A stretch of 43,104 bases of DNA from Prorocentrum cordatum (lineage: Eukaryota; Sar; Dinophyceae; Prorocentrales; Prorocentraceae): the NCBI GenBank assembly GCA_963575745.1, contig CAUYUJ010014327.1, positions 1,142,195 through 1,185,298 on the forward strand, in the 5' to 3' direction. The notes below the pieces were generated by a model. That model was not told where the DNA came from. It did not search any database and was given only the letters and a program-made list of their open reading frames with translations. Positions 1-8,815 of this stretch are shown here, one piece after another. Made by a program: the position numbers and the translations under genes. How positions within the stretch are numbered: the stretch's first letter is position 1; each line of letters opens with the position of its first letter.

Positions 1-162
1 TGCACCCTGCAGCAGTTCCAGTTCCAAATGTCATCACTATAGACGTGCCCACTGCAGCGCTGTCAGGACGGCGGGAAACGTGAGGACCCAGGCCGGCGGC
101 AGAGGCGGCCAGCCAGCCAACCAGCCAACAAACTCATCGGCCCAACTAGTTGCCAGCCGTTC
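1..162. other. Non-repetitive flank, no gene recognised
   Basis: GC-rich sequence with a few short CAGCCAAC direct repeats near 110-130. No frame shows a convincing protein or splice structure. Confidence 0.4.
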
Positions 163-370
163 TAGCAATTCGGGGGCGGCCAAGAGGGGGGCGTCAAAGA
201 GGAGGGTGCAAATCATGGCTGGCGGCATGCGCGCGGCCCAGGGGGGGACCCAGGGACGTAATGAAAGAAGAAGAGGCGCCATGAAATCTGAGGAAATATC
301 ATGGCCCCCGCCATGATATCCACCCCCCTAGTCATCACCCCCCTCTTGGCCGCCCCAAAGCAATTAGGGC
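163..370. mobile_element. MITE-like element with terminal inverted repeats
   Basis: A perfect 19-bp inverted repeat, GGGGCGGCCAAGAGGGGGG, sits at 173-191 with its complement at 338-356. The symmetry continues outward less perfectly into CTAGCAATT and CAATTAG at the ends. Inside, at about 294-317, is a second hairpin built on ATATCATGGC and GCCATGATAT. The element is about 200 bp with no coding capacity, which fits a non-autonomous DNA transposon. No clear target-site duplication was found and the superfamily cannot be named. Confidence 0.6.
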
Positions 371-1035
371 CATGTAGTAAGCGTCTTCTTTCCAGGCTCA
401 AGATCTGCTGTGGCTTGGCGCACGTTCACGCTTGCTGCAGAAAGGCGCCTGAAGGTGCGGCCGGCGCTCAGGGCACGGCCTCCTCCTGTCGTCCAGCCCG
501 TCAGCCAACGAACCAATCAGCCAAGAGGCCGAAGAACCGACCCGCCAGCCTGCGGAAGAGCGAGGCCGTGGCGCCTGCCACAGGAAGAGGAGGGCCTAAG
601 CTTACAGCTGCCACCCCGTCTGGGCCGACTCCCCCACCCCCCCGTAGTGGACACCAGGCCCCCCTTCCTGAGGACCCGCTTCGGAAGCGACCCCCACCCG
701 TCTCTTACATTGTCCAACTTGCAGATCAGACCTTCAGACGACTGGCGGACCTTTGAGTCACGCCCGGACCTCCCCTGCGGTGCGCTCTCACCAGAGCTCC
801 GAAGTGGTAAATCCAGCCGTGGCGACGAAGGGCCCGAGAGGGGCCAACACTGACCTCCTGGGATCCTCGAGCCTCGGGGGGGGCAGCGGGGAGAAATTGC
901 GAAGGCTGAACTGGATCCTCCCCGTTCAGGGCCATGAAGACCTCGATGGTGAAAGCCTGCGCGCCGTACCCACCCCTGCCGCACTCCTACTCCCTCTCGC
1001 GTTGCACCCGCTCCTCCACCGGCTCCCCTTCCTGC
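371..1035. other. Gene-free GC-rich stretch
   Basis: Open frames overlap on both strands but show proline/arginine-rich composition without recognisable motifs. A short segment at about 809-840 resembles 36894-36925 (AATCCAGC, GTGGCGACGA), so part of it is dispersed repeat. No gene is claimed. Confidence 0.4.
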
Positions 1036-1190
1036 CTGCTCCTCCTCCCCCTCATCCTCCTCCTCCTCCTCCTCCTCCTCCTCATCCTCCTCCTCCTCCT
1101 GTTACTCCTCGTTCTCCCTCCTCCAACGACGGCTCCTCTTCGTTCCCCCTCCTCCTCATCCCCCTCTTCTTTCTCCTCCTCCTCAGACTG
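1036..1190. repeat. TCC/CTC trinucleotide microsatellite
   Basis: Imperfect CTC repeat interrupted by CTCAT and CTGTT, strongly pyrimidine-rich on the plus strand. Leucine, serine or proline runs in the three frames are products of the repeat. Confidence 0.85.
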
Positions 1191-1330
1191 CTTGTCTACC
1201 CTACTCATCATCAAACCCTTCTCCTGACAAATAACTCCACCTCGACTGATCACCAAGGCGTGTCGGTAGGGCAGGCCAGGCGCTCCGCCGGCAAATTCCT
1301 CACAACGTATAATACTGATGTTTGAAATTC

Positions 1331-1690
1331 ACAACATCTGCAAGGGTGGAGGGCGGGAGGCTTTCAAAATGGAAAGCTCTCGAATAATGCCGCGCCGAGT
1401 GACGACATACAGCAGCTACAACGATGGATGAGGGTCAAAATGCGGATCTCGTCTTAGCGACGCACACACTTGTCGTAAAAAAAAACTTGCAACATACGGA
1501 TGGAGGTCGGGCAGTTCTCAACATAGAACTCTCGCCTTAGCCCCGCGCAGAATCATCCTAAAACATTGCACCAGTTGCAATGTAAGTTACAGCGTTTGAG
1601 GGCGGTTCCTCTTCAAAATAGGGCACTCGCCTTAGCGCCGCGCACATTCGACCCGAAAGCTTTACAGCAACTGCAGGGATGGAGGACAAT
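1331..1690. repeat. Degenerate tandem repeat, about 80-115 bp units
   Basis: Four diverged units follow each other. Each carries a GGATGGAGG-like block, a TTCAAAATnGG or TCAACAT block, an ACTCTCGCCTTAGC block and GCCGCGC(A/C). The clearest pair is at about 1485-1570 and 1570-1690. Unit length varies through indels. No coding sequence is apparent. Confidence 0.6.
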
Positions 1691-1701
1691 GCCGTTTGAA
1701 A

Positions 1702-1770
1702 ATCTGCCACCGTGCCTCTGGGCACGGAGTGGGCGTGTCCTCAGGTTCGGCGGTGGACAAAACCTCCCTT
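1702..1770. repeat. Solo copy of the CCGCCACCGT element head
   Basis: The segment carries CTGCCACCGTGCC, then GGCACGGAGTGG and a CCTCAGGTT-like continuation. It matches the left ends of the elements at 21391 and 28972. Here it is not followed by a minisatellite body, so it looks like a solo or truncated copy. Confidence 0.5.
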
Positions 1771-1930
1771 GAGTAACCCCACCTTAGTGAAAACGTCCTG
1801 GGACCGAAACCGACGGAGCAGGACCCGCAGAAACGACGGCCGCGACGCCCTCTCGCGAACCGAGAACGGCCAATTTTCCTTAATCGACGTGTCAGAATAG
1901 GAGGTCGATCCACCTCCGACAGATCCTTTG

Positions 1931-2180
1931 CCTACGCCTCTGAGCCTCGATCCTCGCTCCTGAAGGGTCTTCCAAGGGTAGGGGGCCACATGCGAACCCT
2001 ACCCCTACCCCCCACGGTTTCTGAGGGGGAGGGTGGGGTTCACTTCGTTCTGGAGCTCCCGAGCGAAGCGAACCCCACCCCCCACCCCTCGGAAATCGTG
2101 GGGGGTAGGGGTGGGGTTCGCATGTGGCCCCCTATACGCCTCTTGAGCCTCGACCCTCGCTCCTGAAGGGTCTTCCAAGG
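1931..2180. mobile_element. Near-perfect palindrome between direct repeats
   Basis: Positions 1979-2134 form one long hairpin. The left arm starts GGGGGCCACATGCGAACC, the right arm ends GGTTCGCATGTGGCCCCC, and the centre folds further through GTTCACTTCGTTC and GAGCGAAGCGAAC around a loop near 2051-2060. A direct repeat of about 48 bp flanks the palindrome, at 1931-1978 and 2132-2180, both reading TGAGCCTCGA(T/C)CCTCGC then TCCTGAAGGGTCTTCC. This could be a fold-back insertion that duplicated its target, or a segment trapped between two older repeat copies. Confidence 0.7.
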
Positions 2181-2389
2181 GGGGGGGGCCCGGGCCCCAG
2201 CTGCCAACACTCGGCGGGGCCATGCCGCGTGCCCCCTGGGGCTCGGCGCGTGCACCCCGGAGGCGCTCCCGCGCGAGTGCCTCGGGCCCGCGAGGGCGCC
2301 CGAAGGCGGGCCCCGGGGAGGGCCCCTGAGAGGCCGCGAAGGCGGGGCCTCCCCAAGGGGGGGGCCGAGTCGCCGAAAAGTTCGCCCAG

Positions 2390-2832
2390 GACGCCCAAGA
2401 CGGTCCCCAGACGGCCCGAGACGCGTCCAAGACGCCCCAGGAGGCCTCCGGGCCTCCCAGGAGTGCCCCAGGAGGCAATTTCATTGATTACCCTCAGGTT
2501 TTTGAAGGAGTTCGGCATTCTCGACTTCTCGGCTTTCCGACGCCCCAAGACAACCCAAGAGGCAACCAAGACGACCCCAAAACAGCCCAGAAGCCCCCAA
2601 GAGGGCCCCAAGACGGCCGAAGAGCGCCCCAAGACGGTCTAAGAGGCACCCAAGACGGCCCAAGAAAGCCCCAAGAGGGCCCCAAAAGAGGCCCCAGAGA
2701 GGGAACACGAACGGCAAGTTCGAGCCTTCCACCCGAAGAAGCTCCCAGGAGGCCCCAAGAGGCACCCAGGAGGCCCCAAGAGGCTCTCAAGAGGCCCCCA
2801 AGAGGCCCCAAGAGGGCCCAAGAGGGCCCAAA
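2390..2832 (+). repeat. CCAAGA/CGGCC minisatellite with AT-rich island
   Basis: Degenerate repeat of about 12 bp on CCCCAAGACGGC and CCCAAGAGGC. An AT-rich island at about 2477-2545 (CATTGATTACC, then TTTTTGAAGG, ending CGGCTTTCCGACGCC) splits it. Long frames through it give meaningless PKTAPRRP-type proteins. Confidence 0.85.
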
Positions 2833-2835
2833 ACT

Positions 2836-2876
<41 letters not shown>

Positions 2877-2877
2877 A
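2836..2877. repeat. (GAC)n microsatellite
   Basis: Fourteen near-perfect ACG/GAC triplets directly after the minisatellite array. Confidence 0.9.
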
Positions 2878-3149
2878 AGCCTCCTGGTCGTCCGCCGCCA
2901 GCCGCCCGTCGTCTTCGTCGTCGTCCTCGTCGTCGCAGTCGGCGACGGCAGGATCGCCGTCGGGGCGTCGCCACGGGCCCTCGGTGGACGGCGGGGAGAG
3001 CCCGCCGCGCGCGCGCTTCCCCGGGAGAGAGGGGGAGCCGCGCGCCTTCACGAGCTCGAAGGTGATGCAGACCCCCACGAGGTAGAAGATGGGAAAAATG
3101 AACCTCGCGCGCCACGGGGCGGCGTGGGGGGGAGGGGACAAAAGGATCG

Positions 3150-3339
3150 TAGTAGTGTTAACTCGGGCCTGTCCCCCTACATAGGGATTTTCGACGAACA
3201 AAAAAATCTAAAAATAGCCTGGGGAATATTTTTTGAGTGTTTGTTTGGCCTTTGGGGGGCATTTTTGCTGTATTTTTTTAATGTTTCATCGAAAATCCCC
3301 CTGTAGGGGGACATGCCCGACATAATAGTAGTGCCAACT
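3150..3339. mobile_element. AT-rich MITE with 36-bp TIRs and possible target duplication
   Basis: Inverted repeats at 3164-3205 (CGGGCCTGTCCCCCTACA onward) and 3284-3319 (complement, ending GGGGGACATGCCCG) enclose an AT-rich core of about 80 bp with several T and A runs. The flanks 3150-3163 (TAGTAGTGTTAACT) and 3326-3339 (TAGTAGTGCCAACT) match at 12 of 14 positions and may be a target-site duplication. There is no internal gene. Confidence 0.7.
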
Positions 3340-3654
3340 GAGGTCATCGGCGGACCGCCACGATGCCTCGCTCTTGGCCTCGCTCGTGGCCTCGCCACGG
3401 CCGGGCGCAGCTCGAGCAAGAACTGGCTCAAGTCTGGACCCGGGGAGGAGCTGGGGCTGGGCGGGAGAGCCGCCGAAGTCGCAGCTGGCCATGCTCCGAG
3501 CACGGGCCATGGAGCACGGACTGGCCTGGGTCCTGAGATCCCGAGGCCCGGGAAGGGCCCCTGGAGGTCGAAAACGAAAAACCTCCCGTTGTGATCTTCC
3601 CATGACTCGAGGGGGTCTGGGTCAGGAGGGCCTCGATGAGATCAGGTCGGACGC

Positions 3655-3745
3655 GAGCGGGGTAGGAGAGGCTCACGCAGCCGAGTTCTCTGGCGCTGGG
3701 AGGCGCGGTGGGAGGCGCCAACGTCTCCAGGAGGCCATTAGACCG
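3655..3745. repeat. Dispersed repeat shared with 24190-24275
   Basis: The block GGAGAGGCTCACGCAGCCGA through GGCGCTGGGAGGCGCGGT to AGGCGCCAnCGTCTC recurs at about 24196-24275. Both are preceded some distance upstream by GATCAGGTCGGAC (about 3640 and 23891). The spacing differs (about 20 bp against 300 bp), so one copy has a deletion or an insertion. Confidence 0.65.
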
Positions 3746-3896
3746 CCCACCTGCGCCTCGCCCCCCCCCTGGACACCCCCTAAGAAGGGCTTCGCCCCTG
3801 CACAAACGTCACTCGCTCGTACCTCGCTCTTTCCGTCACCTGGGCCGGCACGGGAACGGAAAGAGCGCTTCAGGAACTTGCCCGAGGTAGCTCATG

Positions 3897-4290
3897 CCAC
3901 CCTTCGCTGTTGGGAGCCTTGGTGTTAAGAGCTTCTTACGTCACCGCTCGCTTTTGGAAGCCTTGGTGTTGTGAGATGTTTACGTTGCCGCTCGCTCTTG
4001 GGAGCCTTGGTGTTGAGAGCTTGTGACGTCCCCGCTTGCTCTTGGGAGCCTTGGTTTTCAGAGTTTGTTACGCTGCCGCTCGCTCTTGGGAGCCTTGGTG
4101 TGCAGAGATTGTTCCATTGCCGCGCGCTCTTGGGAGCCTTGGTGTTCAGAAATGTTTACGTTGCCGCTCGCACTTGGGAGCCTTGATGTAGACAATTGTT
4201 CATGTCACCGTTCGCTCTTGGGAGCCTTGGTGTTACGAGCTTGTCACGTCACCGCTCGCTGTTCGGAGCCTTGGTGTGAAGAGCTTTTTG
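3897..4290. repeat. 43-44 bp tandem repeat, about 9 copies
   Basis: Units of the type CGCTCGCTCTTGGGAGCCTT, then GGTGTTnAGAG, then a variable TTGTTACGTCACC. The first half is well conserved and the second half varies. Confidence 0.85.
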
Positions 4291-4319
4291 CGTTACCCAT
4301 CACTCTTTTGTTTGGCGTC

Positions 4320-4975
4320 TCTGGGCCTTCTTGGGGATCCTTTTGGAACCCTTTTGGTGCCCTTTTAGAGCCCTTTTGGACTGTGTTGAGGCCCACTTGG
4401 GCTGTCTTGGGGCCCTTTTGGGCTGTCTTGGGGCCTCTTGGAGGCCTTTGGCCGTCTTGGGAGCTCCCTTGGCAGCCTCTTGGGGCACTCTTGGAGCCTC
4501 TTGGGGCTCTCTTGGGGCTCTCTTGGGGCCGTCTTGGGACCCTCTCGGACCGTTTCGGGGCCCTCTTGGGCCGTCTTGGGGACATCTTGGGCCCTTTTCG
4601 GGCCCTTCTGGAGGCCTCTTGGGCCGTCTTGGGACGATCTTCGGAGCCTCTTGGGCCGTCTTCGGCCATTCTTGGCCCGAAAAAATGAGAACCACAAAAA
4701 ACCTGCAAAAAAACATTGAAAAACTAATGAATTGTGCCTCCTCTTGCCTTCTTGGGAAGCCTCTTGGAGGCCACTTGGGGCGTCTGGGGTCCTCTTGGAC
4801 CGTCTTGGAGCTATCTTAGGGCGTCTTCGGGCCCTCTTGGACCGTCTTGGACCCAACTTGGGTCGTTTTGGAACGCTCTTGGACCGTCTTGGAGCCATCT
4901 TGGACCCCTCTTGGACCGTCTTGGGCGCCTCTTGGGCCGTCTTGGGCGCCTCTGGGGTCGTGTTCGGGGGGGGAG
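4320..4975 (-). repeat. CCAAGA minisatellite, reverse orientation, with AT-rich island
   Basis: On the plus strand it reads CTTGGGGCCGTCTTGG, the complement of most other arrays here. The island at about 4675-4745 (ATGAGAACCACAAAAAACC, then AACATTG and AACTAATG) is, when complemented, similar to the island at 22138-22200. Confidence 0.8.
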
Positions 4976-5024
4976 GCCATTAAATTAATGTCTTCACGCC
5001 TCGCCCCTCCTCTGCACTCCTCCC

Positions 5025-6030
5025 TAGAGGGCTTCGCCCCAACTCAACGTACATCACTCGTACCTCGCTCTTTCCGTCACCTGGGCCGGCACGGGAACGG
5101 AAAGAGCGCCTCAGGAACTTGCCCGAGATGGTTCATGGCACCCTTCGCTCTTGGGAGCCTTGGTGTTGAGAGCTTGTTACGTCACCGCTCGCTCTTGGGA
5201 GCCTTGGTGCGCAGAGATTGTTACATCGCCGCGCGCTCTTGGGAACCTTGGTGTTCAGAGATGTCTACGTTGCCGCTCGCTCTTGGGAGCCTTGGTGTCG
5301 AGACTTGTTTACGTTACCGCTCGCTCTTGGGAGCCTTGGTGTTACGAGCTCTTGTCACGTCACCGCTCGCTGTTCGGAGCCTTGGTGTGAAGAGCTTTTT
5401 GCGTTACCCATCACTCTTTTGTTTGGCGTCTCTGGGCCTTATTGGGGGTCCTTTGGGGGCCCGAGCCCTTTTGGACTGTGTTGGGGCCCACTTGGGCCGT
5501 CTAGGGGCCCTTTTGGGCCGTCTTGGGGCCTCTTGGAGGCCTTTGGCCGTCTTGGGGCGCCCTTGGCAGCCTCTTGGGGCACTCTTGGAGCCTCTTGGGG
5601 CTCTCTTGGGGCTCTCTTGGGGCCGTCTTGGGGCCCTCTTGGGCCCTTTTCGGGCCCCTCTAGGAGCCTCCTGGGCCGTCTTGGGACGATCTTTGGAGCC
5701 TCTTGGGCCGTTTTCGGCTGTTCTTGGCCAGGAAAAAAAGCGGATACAAAAAAAACACACACAAAAAAACACAATGATGTTTGCCTCCTCGGGCCCTCTT
5801 GGGAAGCCTCTTGGAGGCCACTTGGGGCGTCTTGGGGGTCTCTTGGACCGTCCTGGAGCCATCTTAGGACGTTTTGTGGCTCTCTTGGACCGTCTTGGAC
5901 CTAACTTGGGCCGTTTCGGAGCGCTCTTGGACCGTCTTGGAGCCATCTTGGATCCCTCTTGGACCGTCTTGGGCGCCAGCTGGGCCGTCTGAGGCGCCTC
6001 TGGGGCCGTCTCGGGGGGGGGGGGGGACGA
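5025..6030. repeat. Duplicated block, copy 2
   Basis: Second copy of the 3785-4985 unit. It keeps the hairpin (5066-5077 with 5097-5108), about six copies of the 43-bp repeat (5137-5400), the CGTTACCCATCACTCTTTTG spacer, and the reverse minisatellite with island (about 5722-5792). It has fewer tandem units and several small deletions, consistent with unequal exchange. Confidence 0.8.
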
Positions 6031-6039
6031 TTAAACTCA

Positions 6040-6135
6040 TGTCCTCGCGCCTCGCCCCTCCTCTGCACTCCTCCCTACAGGGCTTCGCCCCAATTCAACG
6101 TACATCACTCGTACCTCGCTCTTTCCGTCATCCGC
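6040..6135. repeat. Duplicated block, truncated copy 3
   Basis: The CTCCTCTGCACTCCTCCCTA leader and the TCGTACCTCGCTCTTTCCGT segment recur, then the copy breaks inside the left arm of the hairpin and different sequence (CCGCCGCCCCCC) follows. Confidence 0.7.
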
Positions 6136-6159
6136 CGCCCCCCGTTGATTTATCACAGA

Positions 6160-6285
6160 GATGCCTGGCGTGCTAGACGCTACCGCTTGTTGTTTCGGTT
6201 CTTTTCCAAAAGAACTCGCCTGGATTTTCGGCCCGTCCCTCCGGCCACCCGAAAAGCCACCGAACATGTATAGGTCGTGGGTTTT
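6160..6285. repeat. Dispersed repeat shared with 21783-21900
   Basis: Shared blocks are GGCGTGCTAGA/GGCGTGCTGGA, GGTTCTTTTCCAAAAGAACT (itself a palindrome) and CGGCCCGTCCCnCCGGCCACC. In both places the block lies immediately before a CCAAGA minisatellite, so it is probably the left end of one class of those elements. Confidence 0.7.
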
Positions 6286-6294
6286 TGGGGCCGT

Positions 6295-6540
6295 GGATGG
6301 CGTCCAAGACGGTCAAGAGACGGCCAAGATGGTCCAAGATGGCCTCCAGGTTCGCCCGATATGGTCCAAGATGACCTCCAAGACGGCCCGAAGAGGGTCC
6401 AATATGCCTCCAAGTTCGCCCTAGAAGCCACCAAGACGGCCCAAAATGGCTCCAAGATGGTCCGAGACGGCCCATGAGGCCACCAAGAGGCCTCGAAGAC
6501 GGCCGAAGAGGCCTCTAAAAGGGTATCCAGGAAGACCCGA
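6295..6540 (+). repeat. CCAAGA/CGGCC minisatellite
   Basis: About 240 bp of degenerate GTCCAAGACGGCC and CCTCCAAGATGGCC units following the dispersed left-end block. No AT-rich island is visible in this array. Confidence 0.8.
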
Positions 6541-6554
6541 AGAGGTAAAAAATC

Positions 6555-8175
6555 CCACCAACCCTCTGGGCGTAGGTGGTTTAACGAGTTGTGTTTTTCT
6601 CTGCCAAACCCATCTCCTTCCCCTGCTCGGGGGAGGGGGTTATCACTGCTCCTTATTAATACACACCCCCTTCCCCCAGGCGACCGGGGGCCAACCAGGG
6701 CCAATGTGCACCCCCCCCCCCCACCATGTCTTTCAAAAAACAATACAAAACACACACACTCTGCCTCCACATTCGGAGCATGCGCGAGGCCCCCCAACCC
6801 ACCATCCCTGTCAAAAAACAATACAAAACGCACTTTGCCTCCCCAATTCGGAGCATGCGCGAGGGCCCCCCCCCACCATCCCTGTCAAAAAACAATACAA
6901 AACGCACTGTGCCTCCACATTCGGAACATGCGCGAGGCCCCCCCCCACCATCCCTGTCAAAAGACAATACAAAACACACGCTGCCTCCACATTCGGAGCA
7001 TGCGCGAGGCCCCCCCCCCACCATCCCCGACAAAAGACAATACCAAACACACTCTGCCTCCAGATTCGGAGCATGCGCGGCCGCCCCGCGACCATTTTGC
7101 ATCCGTATTTTACAAGGACGGCGGGGGTGCCAGCAGATCCCACGTGCCTTCTGGGCGCGGGTGGTCGTCCAAAATGGCCCTGGGCGCAGGTGGTCGTCCA
7201 AGATGGCCCCAAGAGGCCGTCCAGGGCCCCCAGGAAGCCCCCAGGAAGCCCAGGCCGCCCGGCTGCTCGTCCCAGCCGCCGTCCACGTGCGGCCGCCCGC
7301 GGGCGCGCCCGCCTCTCCTGTCGCACTCGAGCCGTAGCTGGCGGGACTACGATTGCCCCGTCGGGACCTTTGCACTGGTATTTGAACCTTTGGTCGTTTC
7401 GTCCAGTGTTACTTATTACACCCCCTCCCCCAGGCGACCGGGAGCCAACCAGAAACCATGAGCACCCCCCCCACCACCATCCCTTATAAAAAATAATGCA
7501 AAACACACTCTGCCTCCAAACTGGGAGCACGCGCAGCCAACCCGATGCGGCCGCCCCCCACCATCCCTGTCAAAAAACAATACAGAGTACACTTTGGGCC
7601 AAGTCATGGGTCATGCTCGTGAGCCCCGCGAACACTTTGTATTGGTTTTTGACAGGGACGGCGGGGGTGCCAGCATGTTGCCTGCTGTGTGCACGGCCAC
7701 CACCCCTGCAGAAAAACAATACAGAATGCACTTCGCGGCTAAATCTGGATCATGCGCGGCCACCCCGTGATCCCTGTCAAGTGGTTTTTGAAAAGGACGG
7801 CGGGGGTGCTGGCATATGGCCTGGTGTACGCAGGCCCACCAGACACCATGATGACCACCCCGCCGCGATTGCGCATTGGCTTTCGACAAAGATGGTGGGG
7901 GGCGACATGGTTCCGATGTGTGCCGCCACGTGCGCAGGCGCACCCGGTACACTCTGCGCGTGCCCCGACAGTGGCGCACCAGACGTGCCTGGTACGCTTG
8001 GGGCCCCAGGTGTGCCTGGCGCGCGTGGCGCACCTCGCCCCAGCGTCGCGCACATGGGGTCGGTTTTGGTTCATAAAAGCTGTCCATCCAAAAACGATCG
8101 CTGAACATGCTGAGGCTCGGGTGCTACTTATATGTTGGGAGGGCGGGTGGGAATGAGCGAGACGGTTTGCGCCAG
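6555..8175. repeat. Composite repeat, copy 1
   Basis: Order of modules: head CCCTCTGGGCGTAGGTGGTT; a TATTAATACACACCCC block with GGCGACCGGGGGCCAACCAG; 73-bp tandem units; inverted single units (7100, 7641, 7780, 7870) reading TTTTTGACAGGGACGGCGGG; then a GC-rich 9-bp-periodic block (7904-8060) and a tail with TATATGTTGGGAGGGCGGG. The same order recurs at 8176-8815 and 42290-43104. No protein is credible; collagen-like GAPG runs come from the periodic block. Confidence 0.75.
6715..7080. repeat. 73-bp tandem repeat, 5 copies
   Basis: Units begin CCACCATCCCTGTCAAAA, pass ACAATACAAAACGCAC and TGCCTCCACATTCGGAGC, and end ATGCGCGAGGCCCCC. Unit starts are 72-74 bp apart because the C-run changes length. 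Further isolated copies lie at about 7475-7545, 7555-7600 and 7690-7760. Confidence 0.9.
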
Positions 8176-8815
8176 GATAATAGTTTGATCATTGTTCCGT
8201 ATTAATATACACCCCCTCCCCCAAGCGACCGAGGGCCAACCAGGAACAATGACAACACCATGTGGGCACCCCCCCCACCATCCCTGACAAAAAACAATAC
8301 AAAACGCACTGTGCCTCCACATTCGGAGCATGCGCGAGGACCCCCCCCCCACCATCCCTGTCAAAAAAACAATACAAAGTGCGCTGTGCCTCCGCATTCG
8401 GAGCATGCGCGAAGGCCCCCCCCCACCATCCCTGTCCAAAAATAATACAAAACGCACTGTGCCTCCACATTCGGAGCATGCGCGAGGGCCCCCCCCACAC
8501 CATCCCTGTCAAAAAACAATACAAAACGCACTGTGCCTCGACATGGTTCCGATGTGTGCCGCCACGTGCGCAGGCGCACCTGGCACACTCTGCGCGTGCC
8601 CCGACAGTGGCGCACCAGACGTGCCTGGTACGCTTGGGGCCCCAGGTGTGCCTGGCGCGCGTGGCGCTCCTCGCCCCAGCGTCGCGCACATGGGGCCCGT
8701 TATGGTTCACAGAAGCTGTCCATCCAAAGACGATCGTTGAACATGCTGAGGCTCGGGTGCTACTTATATGTTGGGAGGGCGGGTGGGAGTGAGCGAGACG
8801 GCTTGCGCCAGGGAG
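8176..8815. repeat. Composite repeat, copy 2
   Basis: A shorter head-to-tail copy of the 6555-8175 element: the TATTAATATACACCCCCTCC block, four 73-bp units (8262-8540), then directly the GC-rich periodic block and tail (8540-8815), which are nearly identical to 7904-8173. The segment with inverted single units is missing, so this copy is either ancestral or deleted. Confidence 0.8.

Larger units (their letters stand above)
3785..4985. repeat. Duplicated block, copy 1
   Basis: First copy of a unit of about 1.2 kb repeated at 5025-6030. Order: GGGCTTCGCCCC leader; a hairpin of CGCTCTTTCCGT (3825-3836) with ACGGAAAGAGCG (3856-3867); a 43-bp tandem array; the spacer CGTTACCCATCACTCTTTTG; reverse-orientation minisatellite with an AT-rich island; and a G-run end. 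Confidence 0.8.

Noticed and set aside
4023-4688. 221-codon frame through the 43-bp repeat and reverse minisatellite
   Set aside because: Repeat-driven; the frame joins two unrelated repeat types and its neighbours are equally open.
6715-7080. CRISPR-like array from the 73-bp units
   Set aside because: Units abut with no unique spacers, are too long for CRISPR repeats, and the window is eukaryotic.
7904-8060. Collagen-like GAPGVPG repeats, also at 42770-42950
   Set aside because: The 9-bp repeat gives Gly-X-X in one frame, but neighbouring frames are as regular and the segment belongs to a dispersed repeat with no gene around it.
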